From DAOTTI01 sp034437795 (GTDB lineage: Bacteria > Chloroflexota > UBA11872 > UBA12225), in NCBI GenBank assembly GCA_034437795.1, contig DAOTTI010000137.1:1-64000 (forward strand): DNA of 64,000 nt. The letters are read 5' to 3'. The notes beneath the pieces were generated by a model. It was not told where the DNA came from. It saw only the letters and a list, made by a program, of their open reading frames with translations, and did no database searches. How positions within the stretch are numbered: the first letter of the stretch is position 1; the number at the start of each line of letters is the position of its first letter. The position numbers and the translations under genes were made by a program. Positions 1-8,426 of this stretch are shown here, piece after piece.

Positions 1-432
1 CGTCCGGCCGGCGCCCCCGCGGCGAGGGACGCGGCACGGGCGCGAGCCAGGGCCGGCGCCCGCTCGGTCCTGGCGCAGGAGCGGCTCAGCGTTGGTTACG
101 CCCTCAGCGGCCTGGCCTACTGCTGGCGCACGCAGCGCCACCTGCGGGTGCACGCCAGCGTGGCCGCCCTGGCCGTGGGGCTGGGCCTGCTGCTCTCACT
201 CTCTCCGGTGGAGTGGGCGGTACTGGCCGGCATGATCACCCTGGTCACTGCGCTCGAGCTGCTAAACACAGTGATCGAGGCGGTGGTCGACCTGCTTGCG
301 CCGGAGTACCACCCCGGGGCCAAGGTCGCCAAGGACGTTGCCGCCGGGGCCGTGCTGGCCGCGGCCATCGGCGCCGTCTTCGTCGGCGGGTTCCTCTTCG
401 TGCCCCGGCTGGTCACGCTCCTTGCCCGCTGA
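1..432 (+). CDS. dgkA: Diacylglycerol/undecaprenol kinase (DgkA family), 5' end cut by window edge
   Basis: Small integral-membrane lipid kinase that phosphorylates diacylglycerol or undecaprenol with ATP. The frame is open from base 1 and ends with TGA at 430-432. The stretch YALSGLAYCWRTQRHLRVH is the typical amphipathic N-terminal helix, and three membrane helices follow, with the family signature E-LLNTVIEAVVDL. This covers nearly the whole family length of about 120 residues, so little is missing. The first in-window ATG/GTG (148) lies inside the conserved domain, so the real start is upstream or beyond the edge. It converges on the lipoate-ligase gene and overlaps its 3' end by 20 bases. 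Family assignment is firm; the lipid substrate is inferred. Confidence 0.85.
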   Translation, partial: RPAGAPAARDAARARARAGARSVLAQERLSVGYALSGLAYCWRTQRHLRVHASVAALAVGLGLLLSLSPVEWAVLAGMITLVTALELLNTVIEAVVDLLAPEYHPGAKVAKDVAAGAVLAAAIGAVFVGGFLFVPRLVTLLAR

Positions 433-1303
433 CCAGGTCCTGCACGATGGCGTGAACGCGCCGGATCAGCTCCGGCACGCCATCCGGCGCCAGCCCCAGG
501 TCCGCCAGGCTCGCCACCCGCCGCTCCAGTTCGGCGGCCAAGGCCGGACGCGCCGCCTGGGGCACGGCCAGCAGGGACGCCAGGTGCACGCCGGAGAACT
601 GTAGGTAGAGCCCCGCCTGGTAGAGCACGACGCCACGCTTGCGGACCTGCGCCAGACCAACCAGCTTGGCGGCCTGCCCGTGCTTCTGGACGGCCACCTC
701 ATACGGAGACAGGGTCCCGAAGCAGGCGAGGGCGCGGGCCGCGAGGACGGAACCGGCCCCGGCCGACCGCTGCCGGCGCTGGTCGGCCCTGGCCTCGTCG
801 ATCGAGACCAGCCGGACCGGCCACCTGCCGGCCGGCACCGCGTCCCGGCAGGCGGCGGCGAAGGCCGCGCCGAGCCAGCGGTAGGCCTCCACTACATCCC
901 CGCCGGCCAGCGGGTGGTCCGCCGGCAGCGCCACGTCCAGCGCCAGCAGGTCGGCGGAGGCCAGGACGGCGGTGCCGCCGGAGGTGCGCCGCACGACGGC
1001 GACACCGGCCCGCCGGCAGGCCTCCTCATCCACGACCGCCATAGGCTGGCTCGTCCCTAGCACCACGGCCGGCGCCGCATACGTGTACCAGCGTAGCGCC
1101 AGCGGGACCTCGCCGGACGCCACCGCGCGCCAGAGCGCCTCCGTGCGCGCGAGGTGCGCCTCGGCCGTGGCCACCTCGACGCTGGTCGGGCTCTGGAGCG
1201 GTAGCATGCCTAGCATCGTCATGGCCGATAGAGAGCGGGGCGGCGCCACGCCGGGCGCCAACGCGGCGTGCATGAGCCCTGCGTCAATGGCCAGCCGTTG
1301 CAT
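413..1303 (-). CDS. Lipoate-protein ligase A / biotin-lipoate ligase family protein
   Basis: 296-residue protein of the BPL/LplA fold, which transfers lipoate, octanoate or biotin to a carrier lysine through an acyl-AMP. Visible family marks are VVRRTSGGTAVL (residues about 103-114; the usual RRxSGGGAV loop) and KLVGLAQVRKRGVVLYQAGLYL near residues 210-235, which holds the conserved lysine. The third Gly of the SGGG loop is Thr here. The start is uncertain, since inner Met codons exist about 27-32 residues in. It is not next to a carrier protein or lipoate synthase. Octanoyltransferase, lipoate ligase and octanoyl-amidotransferase activities cannot be separated from sequence reading alone. 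Confidence 0.75.
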   Translation of the reverse strand: MQRLAIDAGLMHAALAPGVAPPRSLSAMTMLGMLPLQSPTSVEVATAEAHLARTEALWRAVASGEVPLALRWYTYAAPAVVLGTSQPMAVVDEEACRRAGVAVVRRTSGGTAVLASADLLALDVALPADHPLAGGDVVEAYRWLGAAFAAACRDAVPAGRWPVRLVSIDEARADQRRQRSAGAGSVLAARALACFGTLSPYEVAVQKHGQAAKLVGLAQVRKRGVVLYQAGLYLQFSGVHLASLLAVPQAARPALAAELERRVASLADLGLAPDGVPELIRRVHAIVQDLVSGQGA

Positions 1304-1413
1304 CTGCCGCCGGCACTCCCAAGGGCACGACTGAACTCCGGTGTCAATGCCCAGCCTTACAGCTTACACGCGACGCTGGTGCCGCGCAGGAGCATCACTT
1401 GGTGGTTCACAGG

Positions 1414-1508
1414 TGGAGCCCTCTCCCCAAGGGCGAGTGACCTTAAGATGGAGCCCTCACCCTGGCCCTCTTCCCATGGGAGAGGGGATTATCCTACGGG
1501 AGAGGGGA
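1414..1508. repeat. Family A palindromic repeat cluster upstream of ispE
   Basis: Two degenerate units, each with GGAGCCCTC-type lead-in and a CCCTCTTCC/GGAGAGGGG inverted pair. The GGGAGAGGGGA tail abuts the ispE start at 1514 and is purine-rich enough to act as its Shine-Dalgarno sequence. Confidence 0.7.
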
Positions 1509-1513
1509 GCTCG

Positions 1514-2461
1514 ATGTCCCAGGTCAGCAGGTCGGCGCTCGTCCTGCGCGCCCCAGCCAAGGTCAATCTGACCCTGGAGGTCGTCGGCCGCCGGCCGGAC
1601 GGCTATCACGACATCTGCACGGTGATGCAGGCCATCACCCTGGCCGACGAGCTCTCGCTCCGGCCGGCGCCGGAGCTGTCCCTGCGCTGCAGCCGGCCGG
1701 AACTCGAGACCCCCGATAATCTGGTCTGGCGGGCCGCGATGCTCGTGCGGCGCGAGACCGGCGCCACGCAGGGCGCCGCCATCTTCCTGGACAAGCGGAT
1801 CCCCATCGCGGCCGGCCTGGGCGGCGGCAGCTCCGACGCGGCGGCCGCGCTGCGGGGCCTGAACGAGCTGTGGGGGCTGGGCCTGGGGCCGGCGCAACTG
1901 ATGGAGCTGGCGGCTCGGATCGGGTCCGACGTGCCCTTCTTCCTGCTGCGCGGCGGGTGCGCGCTTGCCGAGGGCCGGGGAGAGCGCCTGACCGAGCTGC
2001 CCCCCCTGCCGCCGCACTGGCTGGTGCTGGTCAAACCGCCGATCGGCATCTCCGCGGGCGCCGTCTATGGCGCCTTCCCGCGTGAGCGCTGGTCAGACTG
2101 TACGCGCACGCGAGCCTGGCTGGCGCAGGTGCGGCAGCTGGGGGCGGGGCGGCTGCCGGACCCGTTCAACGACCTGGAGGAGATCGCCCTGCAGGTAGCC
2201 CCCGAGGCGGCGCGGGCGCGGGATGCCTTGCTGGCGGCCGGCGCGCCGCGGCCGGTGATGGCCGGCAGCGGCTCGACGTTCTTCGCGGTCTTTGAGTCGC
2301 GGGCGGAGGCCATGGCCGCCTACCGGCGGGTGCCGGCCGGCGGGGGCCAGGACGCCTACCTGGCGGCCTTTGCCGAACCTGCTACCGAGCCGGAGCCGCC
2401 CGGCACGCGGGGGAGCGGGCCGGCCAGAGCAGGCGACCCGGGCCGAACGGTGACGCGGTAG
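1514..2461 (+). CDS. ispE: 4-diphosphocytidyl-2-C-methyl-D-erythritol kinase
   Basis: GHMP-family kinase of the MEP isoprenoid pathway; phosphorylates the 2-OH of CDP-ME using ATP. 315 residues. The N-terminal APAKVNLTLEV motif with GYHDICTVMQ, the glycine-rich ATP loop IPIAAGLGGGSSDAAA (about residues 92-107), DVPFFLLRGG and the C-terminal MAGSGSTFFAVF are all in the expected order. The ATG at 1514 was chosen because AGGGGAG lies four bases upstream and homology starts soon after; the frame stays open further upstream but runs through repeat sequence. A Pro/Gly-rich tail of about 35 residues extends past the usual end. tRNA-Gln and glmU follow on the same strand. Confidence 0.95.
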   Translation: MSQVSRSALVLRAPAKVNLTLEVVGRRPDGYHDICTVMQAITLADELSLRPAPELSLRCSRPELETPDNLVWRAAMLVRRETGATQGAAIFLDKRIPIAAGLGGGSSDAAAALRGLNELWGLGLGPAQLMELAARIGSDVPFFLLRGGCALAEGRGERLTELPPLPPHWLVLVKPPIGISAGAVYGAFPRERWSDCTRTRAWLAQVRQLGAGRLPDPFNDLEEIALQVAPEAARARDALLAAGAPRPVMAGSGSTFFAVFESRAEAMAAYRRVPAGGGQDAYLAAFAEPATEPEPPGTRGSGPARAGDPGRTVTR

Positions 2462-2475
2462 AATTTCATGTCTGG

Positions 2476-2549
2476 TGGGGCGTGGCCAAGCGGTAAGGCA
2501 GGGGCCTTTGGAGCCTCGATCCCAGGTTCGAATCCTGGCGCCCCAGCCA
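2476..2549 (+). tRNA. tRNA-Gln (anticodon UUG), CCA encoded
   Basis: Full cloverleaf: acceptor TGGGGCG pairs with CGCCCCA; D stem GCC/GGC; anticodon stem GGGGC/GCCTC with loop CTTTGGA giving anticodon TTG; T stem CCAGG/CCTGG around TTCGAAT; discriminator G and genomic CCA at 2547-2549. It reads CAA (and CAG by wobble). It lies between ispE and glmU. Confidence 0.97.
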
Positions 2550-2642
2550 GCCGCGCCCTGCCGGCGGCCTGCCAGGGTTGTACCGGCCGCACGCGCCGCG
2601 ACTGCTGTAGGGTAATGGGCAGCCTCTCTCCCGGCGGCCGCA

Positions 2643-4160
2643 ATGACTGACCTGACACCAGCGCCTGGGTCTCAGCGCCCCGCGCTCCAGCCGGCCGGCT
2701 CGGCTCTCGGAGCGCGGGACCTCGCACGGCGGGCGGACGACGAGCGATCCGCCGTGCGTCCGGATCGGCCTCCACCGGTGGCCATCGTCCTGGCGGCCGG
2801 CAAGGGCACTCGCATGCAGTCGCGGCGCCACAAGGTGCTGCACCCACTGGCCGGCAAGCCGATGATCTGGCATGTCTTGCGGGCGCTGCAGGACGCCGGC
2901 CTGCCCCCGGAACGGACCGTCGTCGTCGTTGGGGAGAGCGCGCCCGAGGTGTGCGCGGCCATTGAAGACGGGTTCGGTGCCGGGCGCTACGCCTTCGCCG
3001 CGCAGGCGCCTCTGCTCGGGACCGGACACGCGGTGCTCCAGGCCCGGCCGTACGTCCCCGCAGAGGCCGGAACCGTGCTGGTGGCCTACGGCGATACGCC
3101 GTTGCTTCGGCCGGCGACGGTCCGGCGTCTGCTGGAGCAGCATGGCGAGGCGGCGGCCCAGGTCACGCTGGTCACCGGCTCGCTGCCCGATCCGTCAGGA
3201 TACGGGCGGATCATCCGTGACGCCCGCGGCGGGGTGCAGGCGGTGGTGGAGGAGCGGGAGGCGACGCCCGAGCAGCTGGCCGTATGCGAGGTGAACAGCG
3301 GCTTCTGTGCCTTTGACCCCCAGTGGCTCTGGTCCTGGCTCCCTCTGGTCCAGCCAGCGCCCAACGGCGAGATCTACCTCACCGCGCTGGCCAGCCTGGC
3401 GGCCGCGGAAGGGGCCACGATCGCCACCATTCAGTTGGACGACATCGTCGAGGTGCTCGGCGTGAACACCCGTGCCCAGCTGGCGGAGGCTGAGGCGACC
3501 CTCCGCCAGCGGCAGGCGCGCCGGCTGCTGGAGGCGGGTGTGACCCTCCAGGATCCGGCCACCACCTACGTCGACGTTGAGGTCGAGGTCGGTGCAGACA
3601 CGGTCATCCTGGCCAACACCCATCTGCAGGGGGCGACGACCATCGGCGCGGCATGCGAGATTGGCCCCAACGCCATCATCCGCAACAGCCGGCTGGCGGA
3701 CCGCTGCCGCGTGGTGGCCTCGGTCCTGGACGGCGCGGTTTTGGACGAGGGCGTCACGGTGGGGCCGTTCGCCCACCTGCGCCCGGGGACCCGCTGCGGC
3801 CGCGCGGTGGAGGTCGGCACCGGCAGCGAAATCAAGGCGTCTTCTCTGGGGGCTGGCAGCCGCATGCACCATTTCGGCTATCTTGGAGATGCCGTGGTGG
3901 GGGAGCAGGTAAACATCGGCGCCGGCACCGTGACGTGCAATTACGATGGGACGCGCAAGCACCAGACGCACGTCGGCGACCGGGCCTTCATCGGCAGCGA
4001 CACGCTTCTGGTCGCCCCGGTCCGCGTTGGCGCGGGGGCGCTGACGGGGGCCGGCGCGGTCGTGCTGCACGACGTGCCGGATGGCGCCAAAGTAGCGGGC
4101 GTGCCGGCGCGCCAGATCGGCGTCCGCGGTGAGCCGAAGCCTGAGCCGGCAGCGGAGTAG
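2643..4160 (+). CDS. glmU: Bifunctional UDP-N-acetylglucosamine pyrophosphorylase / glucosamine-1-phosphate N-acetyltransferase
   Basis: Makes UDP-GlcNAc for peptidoglycan in two steps. The N-terminal nucleotidyltransferase has VLAAGKGTRMQS (about residues 49-60), HKVLHPLAGKPM and VAYGDTPLL. The C-terminal left-handed beta-helix shows hexapeptide repeats from about residue 300, with the acetyl-CoA/active-site stretch NYDGTRKHQTHVGDRAFIGS. At 505 residues it is longer than the usual 450-460 because of a disordered N-terminal extension of about 43 residues. The start at 2643 is the longest one; a shorter start is possible but no better RBS was seen. Next gene: prs, 89 bases downstream. Confidence 0.96.
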   Translation: MTDLTPAPGSQRPALQPAGSALGARDLARRADDERSAVRPDRPPPVAIVLAAGKGTRMQSRRHKVLHPLAGKPMIWHVLRALQDAGLPPERTVVVVGESAPEVCAAIEDGFGAGRYAFAAQAPLLGTGHAVLQARPYVPAEAGTVLVAYGDTPLLRPATVRRLLEQHGEAAAQVTLVTGSLPDPSGYGRIIRDARGGVQAVVEEREATPEQLAVCEVNSGFCAFDPQWLWSWLPLVQPAPNGEIYLTALASLAAAEGATIATIQLDDIVEVLGVNTRAQLAEAEATLRQRQARRLLEAGVTLQDPATTYVDVEVEVGADTVILANTHLQGATTIGAACEIGPNAIIRNSRLADRCRVVASVLDGAVLDEGVTVGPFAHLRPGTRCGRAVEVGTGSEIKASSLGAGSRMHHFGYLGDAVVGEQVNIGAGTVTCNYDGTRKHQTHVGDRAFIGSDTLLVAPVRVGAGALTGAGAVVLHDVPDGAKVAGVPARQIGVRGEPKPEPAAE

Positions 4161-4249
4161 CGGCCAGGGATGTCTCCAGCCTCATCCACCGCGGCAGATA
4201 AACGGGACACCAGGCGCCACGCACCATAAGCTATAGGGGGAGACGAGAC

Positions 4250-5269
4250 ATGGCCACAATGCTCGGTCCAGCGGTGGAAGGCAGGCCGCGGCTGCTCGAC
4301 CTCGATCAGCGCCCGTTCGGCGAGCCGGCGGAGCGCGCGATGAAGGTATTCGCCGGCAACTCCAACCTGCCGCTGGCGCGAGAGATCTGCGAGCACCTGG
4401 GGATCAGGCTCGGGCGCGCCCTGGTGACCACCTTCAAGAATGAAGAGACGCGCGTCCGCATCGAAGAGAACGTGCGCGGGGCCGACGTGTTCGTCATCCA
4501 ATCCACCTGCTCGCCGGTGGACCACCACATCATGGAGCTGCTGCTGATGATCGACGCCCTGCGCCGCGCCTCGGCCGAGCGGGTGACGGCGGTGATCCCC
4601 TATTACGGCTACGCCAAGCAGGAGAAGAAGACGGCCGGGCGCGAGCCGATCTCGGCCAAGCTGGTGGCCAACCTGATCGCGACGGCCGGCGCCGATCGGG
4701 TGGTGGCGATGGACCTGCACGCGGCGGCGATCGAGGGCTTTTTCGACATCCCCGTCGACCATCTGCGGGCCAATCCGATCGTGGCGGATGCCTTCCGGCG
4801 CCGGTTCACGCACGACGACATCGTGGTCGTCTCGCCGGATAGCGGGGGCGTGGCGCGGGCCTACGACTTCGCCCTGCGCATCGGGGCCCACCTGGCAATT
4901 ATCGCCAAGCACCGGCCGCGGCCGGATGTAGCGGAGGTGATCGAGATGGTCGGTGACGTGCGGGGCAAGACGGCCGTGATCGTGGACGATATGATTTCTA
5001 CCGGAGGAACGCTGATCGAGGCGGCGGAGCTGCTGCTCTCCCGCGGAGCGCGCGACGTCGTCGCCTGCGCCACGCACGGGATCTTTGCAGCCGGCGCGGC
5101 CGATCTGATCCAGCGCTCTTCGATCAAGGAAGTGATCACGACGAATACCATCCCGCTGGCCGAGGGCAGCCAGCGCGATAAGATCCACCAGGTCAGCGTC
5201 GCGCCCCTGCTCGCGGAGGCGATCCGGCGCATCCACCGGCACCAGTCGGTGAGCGCGTTGTTTACGTAA
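4250..5269 (+). CDS. prs: Ribose-phosphate pyrophosphokinase
   Basis: Converts ribose 5-phosphate and ATP to PRPP. Key parts are FAGNSNLPLAREI at the start of the core, the flexible-loop region YYGYAKQEKKTAGREPISAK, and the PRPP-binding loop VIVDDMISTGGTL. The ATG at 4250 follows AGGGGGAGA at a good distance. This gives about 30 extra residues ahead of the core compared with typical Prs (about 310-320 residues); an internal ATG at 4340 would match the canonical N-terminus. It follows glmU on the same strand, a common pairing in bacteria. Confidence 0.95.
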   Translation: MATMLGPAVEGRPRLLDLDQRPFGEPAERAMKVFAGNSNLPLAREICEHLGIRLGRALVTTFKNEETRVRIEENVRGADVFVIQSTCSPVDHHIMELLLMIDALRRASAERVTAVIPYYGYAKQEKKTAGREPISAKLVANLIATAGADRVVAMDLHAAAIEGFFDIPVDHLRANPIVADAFRRRFTHDDIVVVSPDSGGVARAYDFALRIGAHLAIIAKHRPRPDVAEVIEMVGDVRGKTAVIVDDMISTGGTLIEAAELLLSRGARDVVACATHGIFAAGAADLIQRSSIKEVITTNTIPLAEGSQRDKIHQVSVAPLLAEAIRRIHRHQSVSALFT

Positions 5270-5314
5270 TGCGTCGCAGCCCGGCCTGCGACCTGAAGAG
5301 CTATTAGTCTCGCA

Positions 5315-6730
5315 CTGCAGCTATTTTCCATACTGCTCCTGGCGGGTCTGGTTGCGGGCCTGCTCCTGCTGGCCACGTCCGCCGGCCTCTCCGGCGCGTG
5401 GACCGGCGCCGGCGCCGCCCTGCTGCTGACGGCTCTCGTCGGCGTTGCGGCGCTCTTCGCCGCCGCTGAGACGGCGGTGGCCGCCATCCGCCGCGCGCGC
5501 CTGCAGCAGTTGCTGGAAGAGCAGGCGCGGGGGGCGCGGGCGCTCCAGCGCCTCCTGGAGAACAGTTCGGGCTTTGTCGCCACCTCCCAGGTAGTGATCA
5601 TGGCCGCGATCATCAGCGCGAACACAGTGCTGGTGGTCACCGCCGGGCCACCGCTGGCCACGATGCTGGGTAGCAGCGCCGGGGCCTACACCCTGCTGAC
5701 CCTGGCCACCTGGCTGGTGGCTCTCGTCGTCGTGCAGCAGCTGGCCCGCGCCATCGGCCTGCGCTACGCCGAAGGGATCGCCCTGGGCACCGCCGGCCTG
5801 GCCCGTGCGACCGTGATCGTGCTCATGCCGGTGGTGGCGCTGTTCAACGCCCTGGGCATCCTGGTTCACCGCCAGGCCGGAGCCGCCCCGCGGGAGACGG
5901 CCGGAGCAGTGACGGAAGCGGGCATCATGCTCCAGGTGGACGTCGCCGAGGAGGAGGGGGTGCTGGAAGAAGACGAGGGGGAGATGATCCGCTCGATCTT
6001 CGAGTTCGGCGACACGGTGGCGCGGGAGATCATGGTGCCCCGCATCGACATCCTGGCCGCGGCAGAGGACCAGACCATTCGCGAGGTGGTGGACCTGGTC
6101 ATCGGCGCCGGCCACTCCCGCATCCCTATCTACCGCGACACCATCGACCACATCGTGGGCATCTTCTACGTCAAGGACGCCCTGCGCTTCATGCGCGAGG
6201 GGCGCCTGGACGTGAAGGTGGGAGAGGTGATGCGCCCGGCCTATTTCGTGCCGGAGACGAAGAAGCTGGACGAGCTGCTGCGCGAGATGCAGTCGCGCCG
6301 CGTGCACGTCGCCATCGTGGTGGACGAGTATGGCGGCACCGCCGGCCTGGTGACGATCGAAGACATCCTGGAAGAGATCGTGGGAGAGATCCAGGACGAG
6401 TTCGACGCTGAGGCGCCGCTGATCGAGCGGGTAAGCGAGAACGAGGTCGTCGTCGACGCGCTGATGACGCTGGATGACGTGAACGATAGCCTCTCGCTGA
6501 ACCTGCAGGCGGAGGACGTGGACACGCTGGGCGGGTTTGTCTATTCGATGCTGGGTCGCGTGCCGGTCAAGGGGGATGAGATCACGTCCGACGGGGCGCG
6601 CCTGGTGGTGGAGGAGGTGGAGGGGAACCGGATCAACAAGGTCCGCATCATCAAGCTGGCCGAGGCCACGGGGCCCAACGGGGCCGACGGCTCGGCCGAG
6701 CCCACCCGCCGCCCGCCCGAGGAGGCATAG
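5315..6730 (+). CDS. CNNM/CorC-type membrane protein (hemolysin family) with CBS pair
   Basis: Predicted inner-membrane protein of the CNNM-CBS-CorC_HlyC type, implicated in Mg/Co handling. Order: membrane helices (about residues 1-185), including AAETAVAAIRRARL; then two CBS domains (FGDTVAREIMVPRIDI and VGEVMRPAYFVP); then a CorC_HlyC domain (VDALMTLDDVNDSLSLNL). The family N-terminus, including the first helix, is encoded upstream of the first ATG/GTG (5477), back to an in-frame stop at 5294. No ATG, GTG or TTG exists in that stretch, so the start shown (CTG 5315) is a guess; ATT 5303 is another option. The function class is firm, the start is not. Confidence 0.85.
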   Translation: MQLFSILLLAGLVAGLLLLATSAGLSGAWTGAGAALLLTALVGVAALFAAAETAVAAIRRARLQQLLEEQARGARALQRLLENSSGFVATSQVVIMAAIISANTVLVVTAGPPLATMLGSSAGAYTLLTLATWLVALVVVQQLARAIGLRYAEGIALGTAGLARATVIVLMPVVALFNALGILVHRQAGAAPRETAGAVTEAGIMLQVDVAEEEGVLEEDEGEMIRSIFEFGDTVAREIMVPRIDILAAAEDQTIREVVDLVIGAGHSRIPIYRDTIDHIVGIFYVKDALRFMREGRLDVKVGEVMRPAYFVPETKKLDELLREMQSRRVHVAIVVDEYGGTAGLVTIEDILEEIVGEIQDEFDAEAPLIERVSENEVVVDALMTLDDVNDSLSLNLQAEDVDTLGGFVYSMLGRVPVKGDEITSDGARLVVEEVEGNRINKVRIIKLAEATGPNGADGSAEPTRRPPEEA

Positions 6731-7022
6731 CCCGGATCCTTCATGGGCAGGGAGAGGGATCACGGGGGGTGATTGTCTGGCCAAATCAATCAGCTCCCGG
6801 GTCCTTCATGGGCAGGGAGAGGGAACTCTTGGGCGGCGCCCTGACCCTCGCCCTCTCCCTCTGGGAAGGGGAGTCTTCTCCAAAGGAGCCCTCACCCTAA
6901 GCCTCTCCCACAGGGAGAGGGAACTAAAGGAGCCCTCACCTCGCCCTGTTCCTGTGGGAGAGGGAACTGACCGCTTCCGACCGCGAGACGGAACTCTCCG
7001 CTGGCCGTGAAGGATCCGGGCT
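6729..7022. repeat. Composite family A repeat block with 15-bp terminal inverted repeats
   Basis: The block is bounded by AGCCCGGATCCTTCA (6729-6743) and its exact reverse complement at 7008-7022. Inside are a direct repeat of the left end (about 6791-6822) and at least three CCCTCTCC/GGAGAGGG-type hairpins. It fills the gap between the CNNM gene and cdd; no coding sequence is apparent. Confidence 0.7.
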
Positions 7023-7082
7023 GGCGGAGCACGACCAGTACGGTGATTGCGCTGGCCGCGGGGCGGCCAGGAGGAGGACGGT

Positions 7083-7502
7083 ATGGCCGAACCGGCGCTC
7101 AATGCGCAGCAGCTAGCCCTGATCGACGCCGCCCGCCGTGTGCGCGAGCGCGCCTATGCCCCGTATTCCCGCTTCAACGTGGGGGCGGCGGTGCTGGCGG
7201 GGGGCAGGACCTTTACCGGCTGCAACGTCGAAAACGCGTCCTACGGGCTCACCATCTGCGCCGAGCGGGCGGCGGTCTTCGCCGCGGTGGCGGCGGGGGA
7301 ACGGCGGATCGAAGCCGTCGCCATCGTGACCGATACCGCGTCCCCGGTGGCGCCGTGCGGCGCCTGCCGGCAGGTCCTGGCCGAGTTCGGACCAGACGCG
7401 ATCGTGATCAGCGCCACTGTCTCCGGCCGCCGCACCGTCTCCACCCTGTCTCATCTACTTCCCGCCGCGTTTGGTCCGTCCGATCTGGAGGATCGGCTAT
7501 AA
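7083..7502 (+). CDS. cdd: Cytidine deaminase
   Basis: Zinc enzyme deaminating cytidine/deoxycytidine in pyrimidine salvage. 139 residues, the normal size of the homotetrameric type. Motifs: YAPYSRFNVGAAVL, the catalytic TGCNVENASYGLTICAERAA (Cys zinc ligand and catalytic Glu) and PCGACRQVLAEF (two more Cys ligands). The ATG at 7083 follows GGAGGAGG. The C-terminus (LLPAAFGPSDL) is also typical. The stop codon overlaps a TATAAT-like box in front of recO. Confidence 0.95.
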   Translation: MAEPALNAQQLALIDAARRVRERAYAPYSRFNVGAAVLAGGRTFTGCNVENASYGLTICAERAAVFAAVAAGERRIEAVAIVTDTASPVAPCGACRQVLAEFGPDAIVISATVSGRRTVSTLSHLLPAAFGPSDLEDRL

Positions 7503-7503
7503 T
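7498..7503 (+). promoter_or_regulatory. Candidate -10 box for recO
   Basis: A perfect TATAAT overlaps the cdd stop codon 15 bases before the recO GTG, which would give an almost leaderless transcript. No convincing -35 at 17-bp spacing was seen. Confidence 0.35.
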
Positions 7504-7517
7504 CTGGGCATATCCAG

Positions 7518-8405
7518 GTGGGCTCCCCCCGCGTCTACCGCACGGAGGCCGTCGTGCTGCGCCGCCACGATGTTGGCGAAGCGGACAGGGTCCTCACGCT
7601 CTACAGCCCGTGGCGGGGGAAGTTCCGCGCCATCGCCAAGGGCGTGCGCCGGCCCAAGAGCCGGCTGGGCGGCCACGTGGAGCTGTTCACCCACGTCAAT
7701 CTGTTGGTGGCGCAGGGGCGCAACCTGGACATCGTCACCCAGGCGCAGGCGATCCGGCCCTTCGCCCGCCTGCGGGACGATCTCTGGAAGGCGGCCTACG
7801 CCTGCTACGCGGCGGAGCTAGTCGACCGCTTCACGGAGGAGCACCTGGAGAACCAGCCCATTTTCGACCTGCTGCTGCAGATCCTGGCCTTCCTGGATGA
7901 GCTGGGGGTCTGGCCGGATGCGGCGGGTAATGGGAGCGTGCGCGAGGCGGGGGAGGCCGGCTCGGCCGTTGAGCTTTCGCTGCGCAACTTCGAGCTGCGC
8001 CTGCTCGGCGCACTCGGCTATGCGCCGGAGCTCTTTCACTGCGTCCAGTGCGGCCAGCGCCTGGTGCCCGGCGACAACCGCTTCAGCGCGTCCGGCGGCG
8101 GCGTGCTCTGCGCCGCCTGCGGCGTCACCCACCCGGGCGCGCGCGTCCTGAGCGACAACGCTATTAAAGCCATGCGCCTGATGAGCGGGGAGCCCTTTGG
8201 CGTCTTTCGCCGGCTGCGCCTGCCCGCGGCGCCGGCCCTGGAGATCGAGGGGGCGCTCCGCGCGCACATCAACTTCATTCTGGAGCGCCAGCTCCGCACC
8301 GCTGAGTTTCTCGACCGCATGAAGGCCGGGCGCCAGCGCGAGCGGCGCCCGGCTCCAGGGGCACGGGCCGCGCCCGGGGAGACGGTGGCGGTCGCCAGCG
8401 GGTAG
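7518..8405 (+). CDS. recO: DNA repair protein RecO
   Basis: Recombination mediator that helps load RecA with RecR/RecF. 295 residues: N-terminal OB-fold (YRTEAVVLRRHDVGEADRVL, then FRAIAKGVRRPKSRLGGHVELF), a helical middle, and a Cys4 zinc motif CVQCG...CAACG near residues 175-200. The start is a GTG at 7518. The C-terminal tail is Arg/Pro-rich and longer than average. It sits 15 bases after cdd. Confidence 0.93.
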   Translation: MGSPRVYRTEAVVLRRHDVGEADRVLTLYSPWRGKFRAIAKGVRRPKSRLGGHVELFTHVNLLVAQGRNLDIVTQAQAIRPFARLRDDLWKAAYACYAAELVDRFTEEHLENQPIFDLLLQILAFLDELGVWPDAAGNGSVREAGEAGSAVELSLRNFELRLLGALGYAPELFHCVQCGQRLVPGDNRFSASGGGVLCAACGVTHPGARVLSDNAIKAMRLMSGEPFGVFRRLRLPAAPALEIEGALRAHINFILERQLRTAEFLDRMKAGRQRERRPAPGARAAPGETVAVASG

Positions 8406-8426
8406 GTTCCGCGATACGTCTTCCAG

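Noticed and set aside
2468..2650. Open frame on the plus strand over the tRNA and leader
   Set aside because: It is the tRNA-Gln gene read as protein; no RBS, and the peptide (GKAGAFGASIPGSNPGAP) is the usual translation of a tRNA.
3941..5242. 433-residue minus-strand frame
   Set aside because: Antisense to prs and the end of glmU; no recognisable domain.
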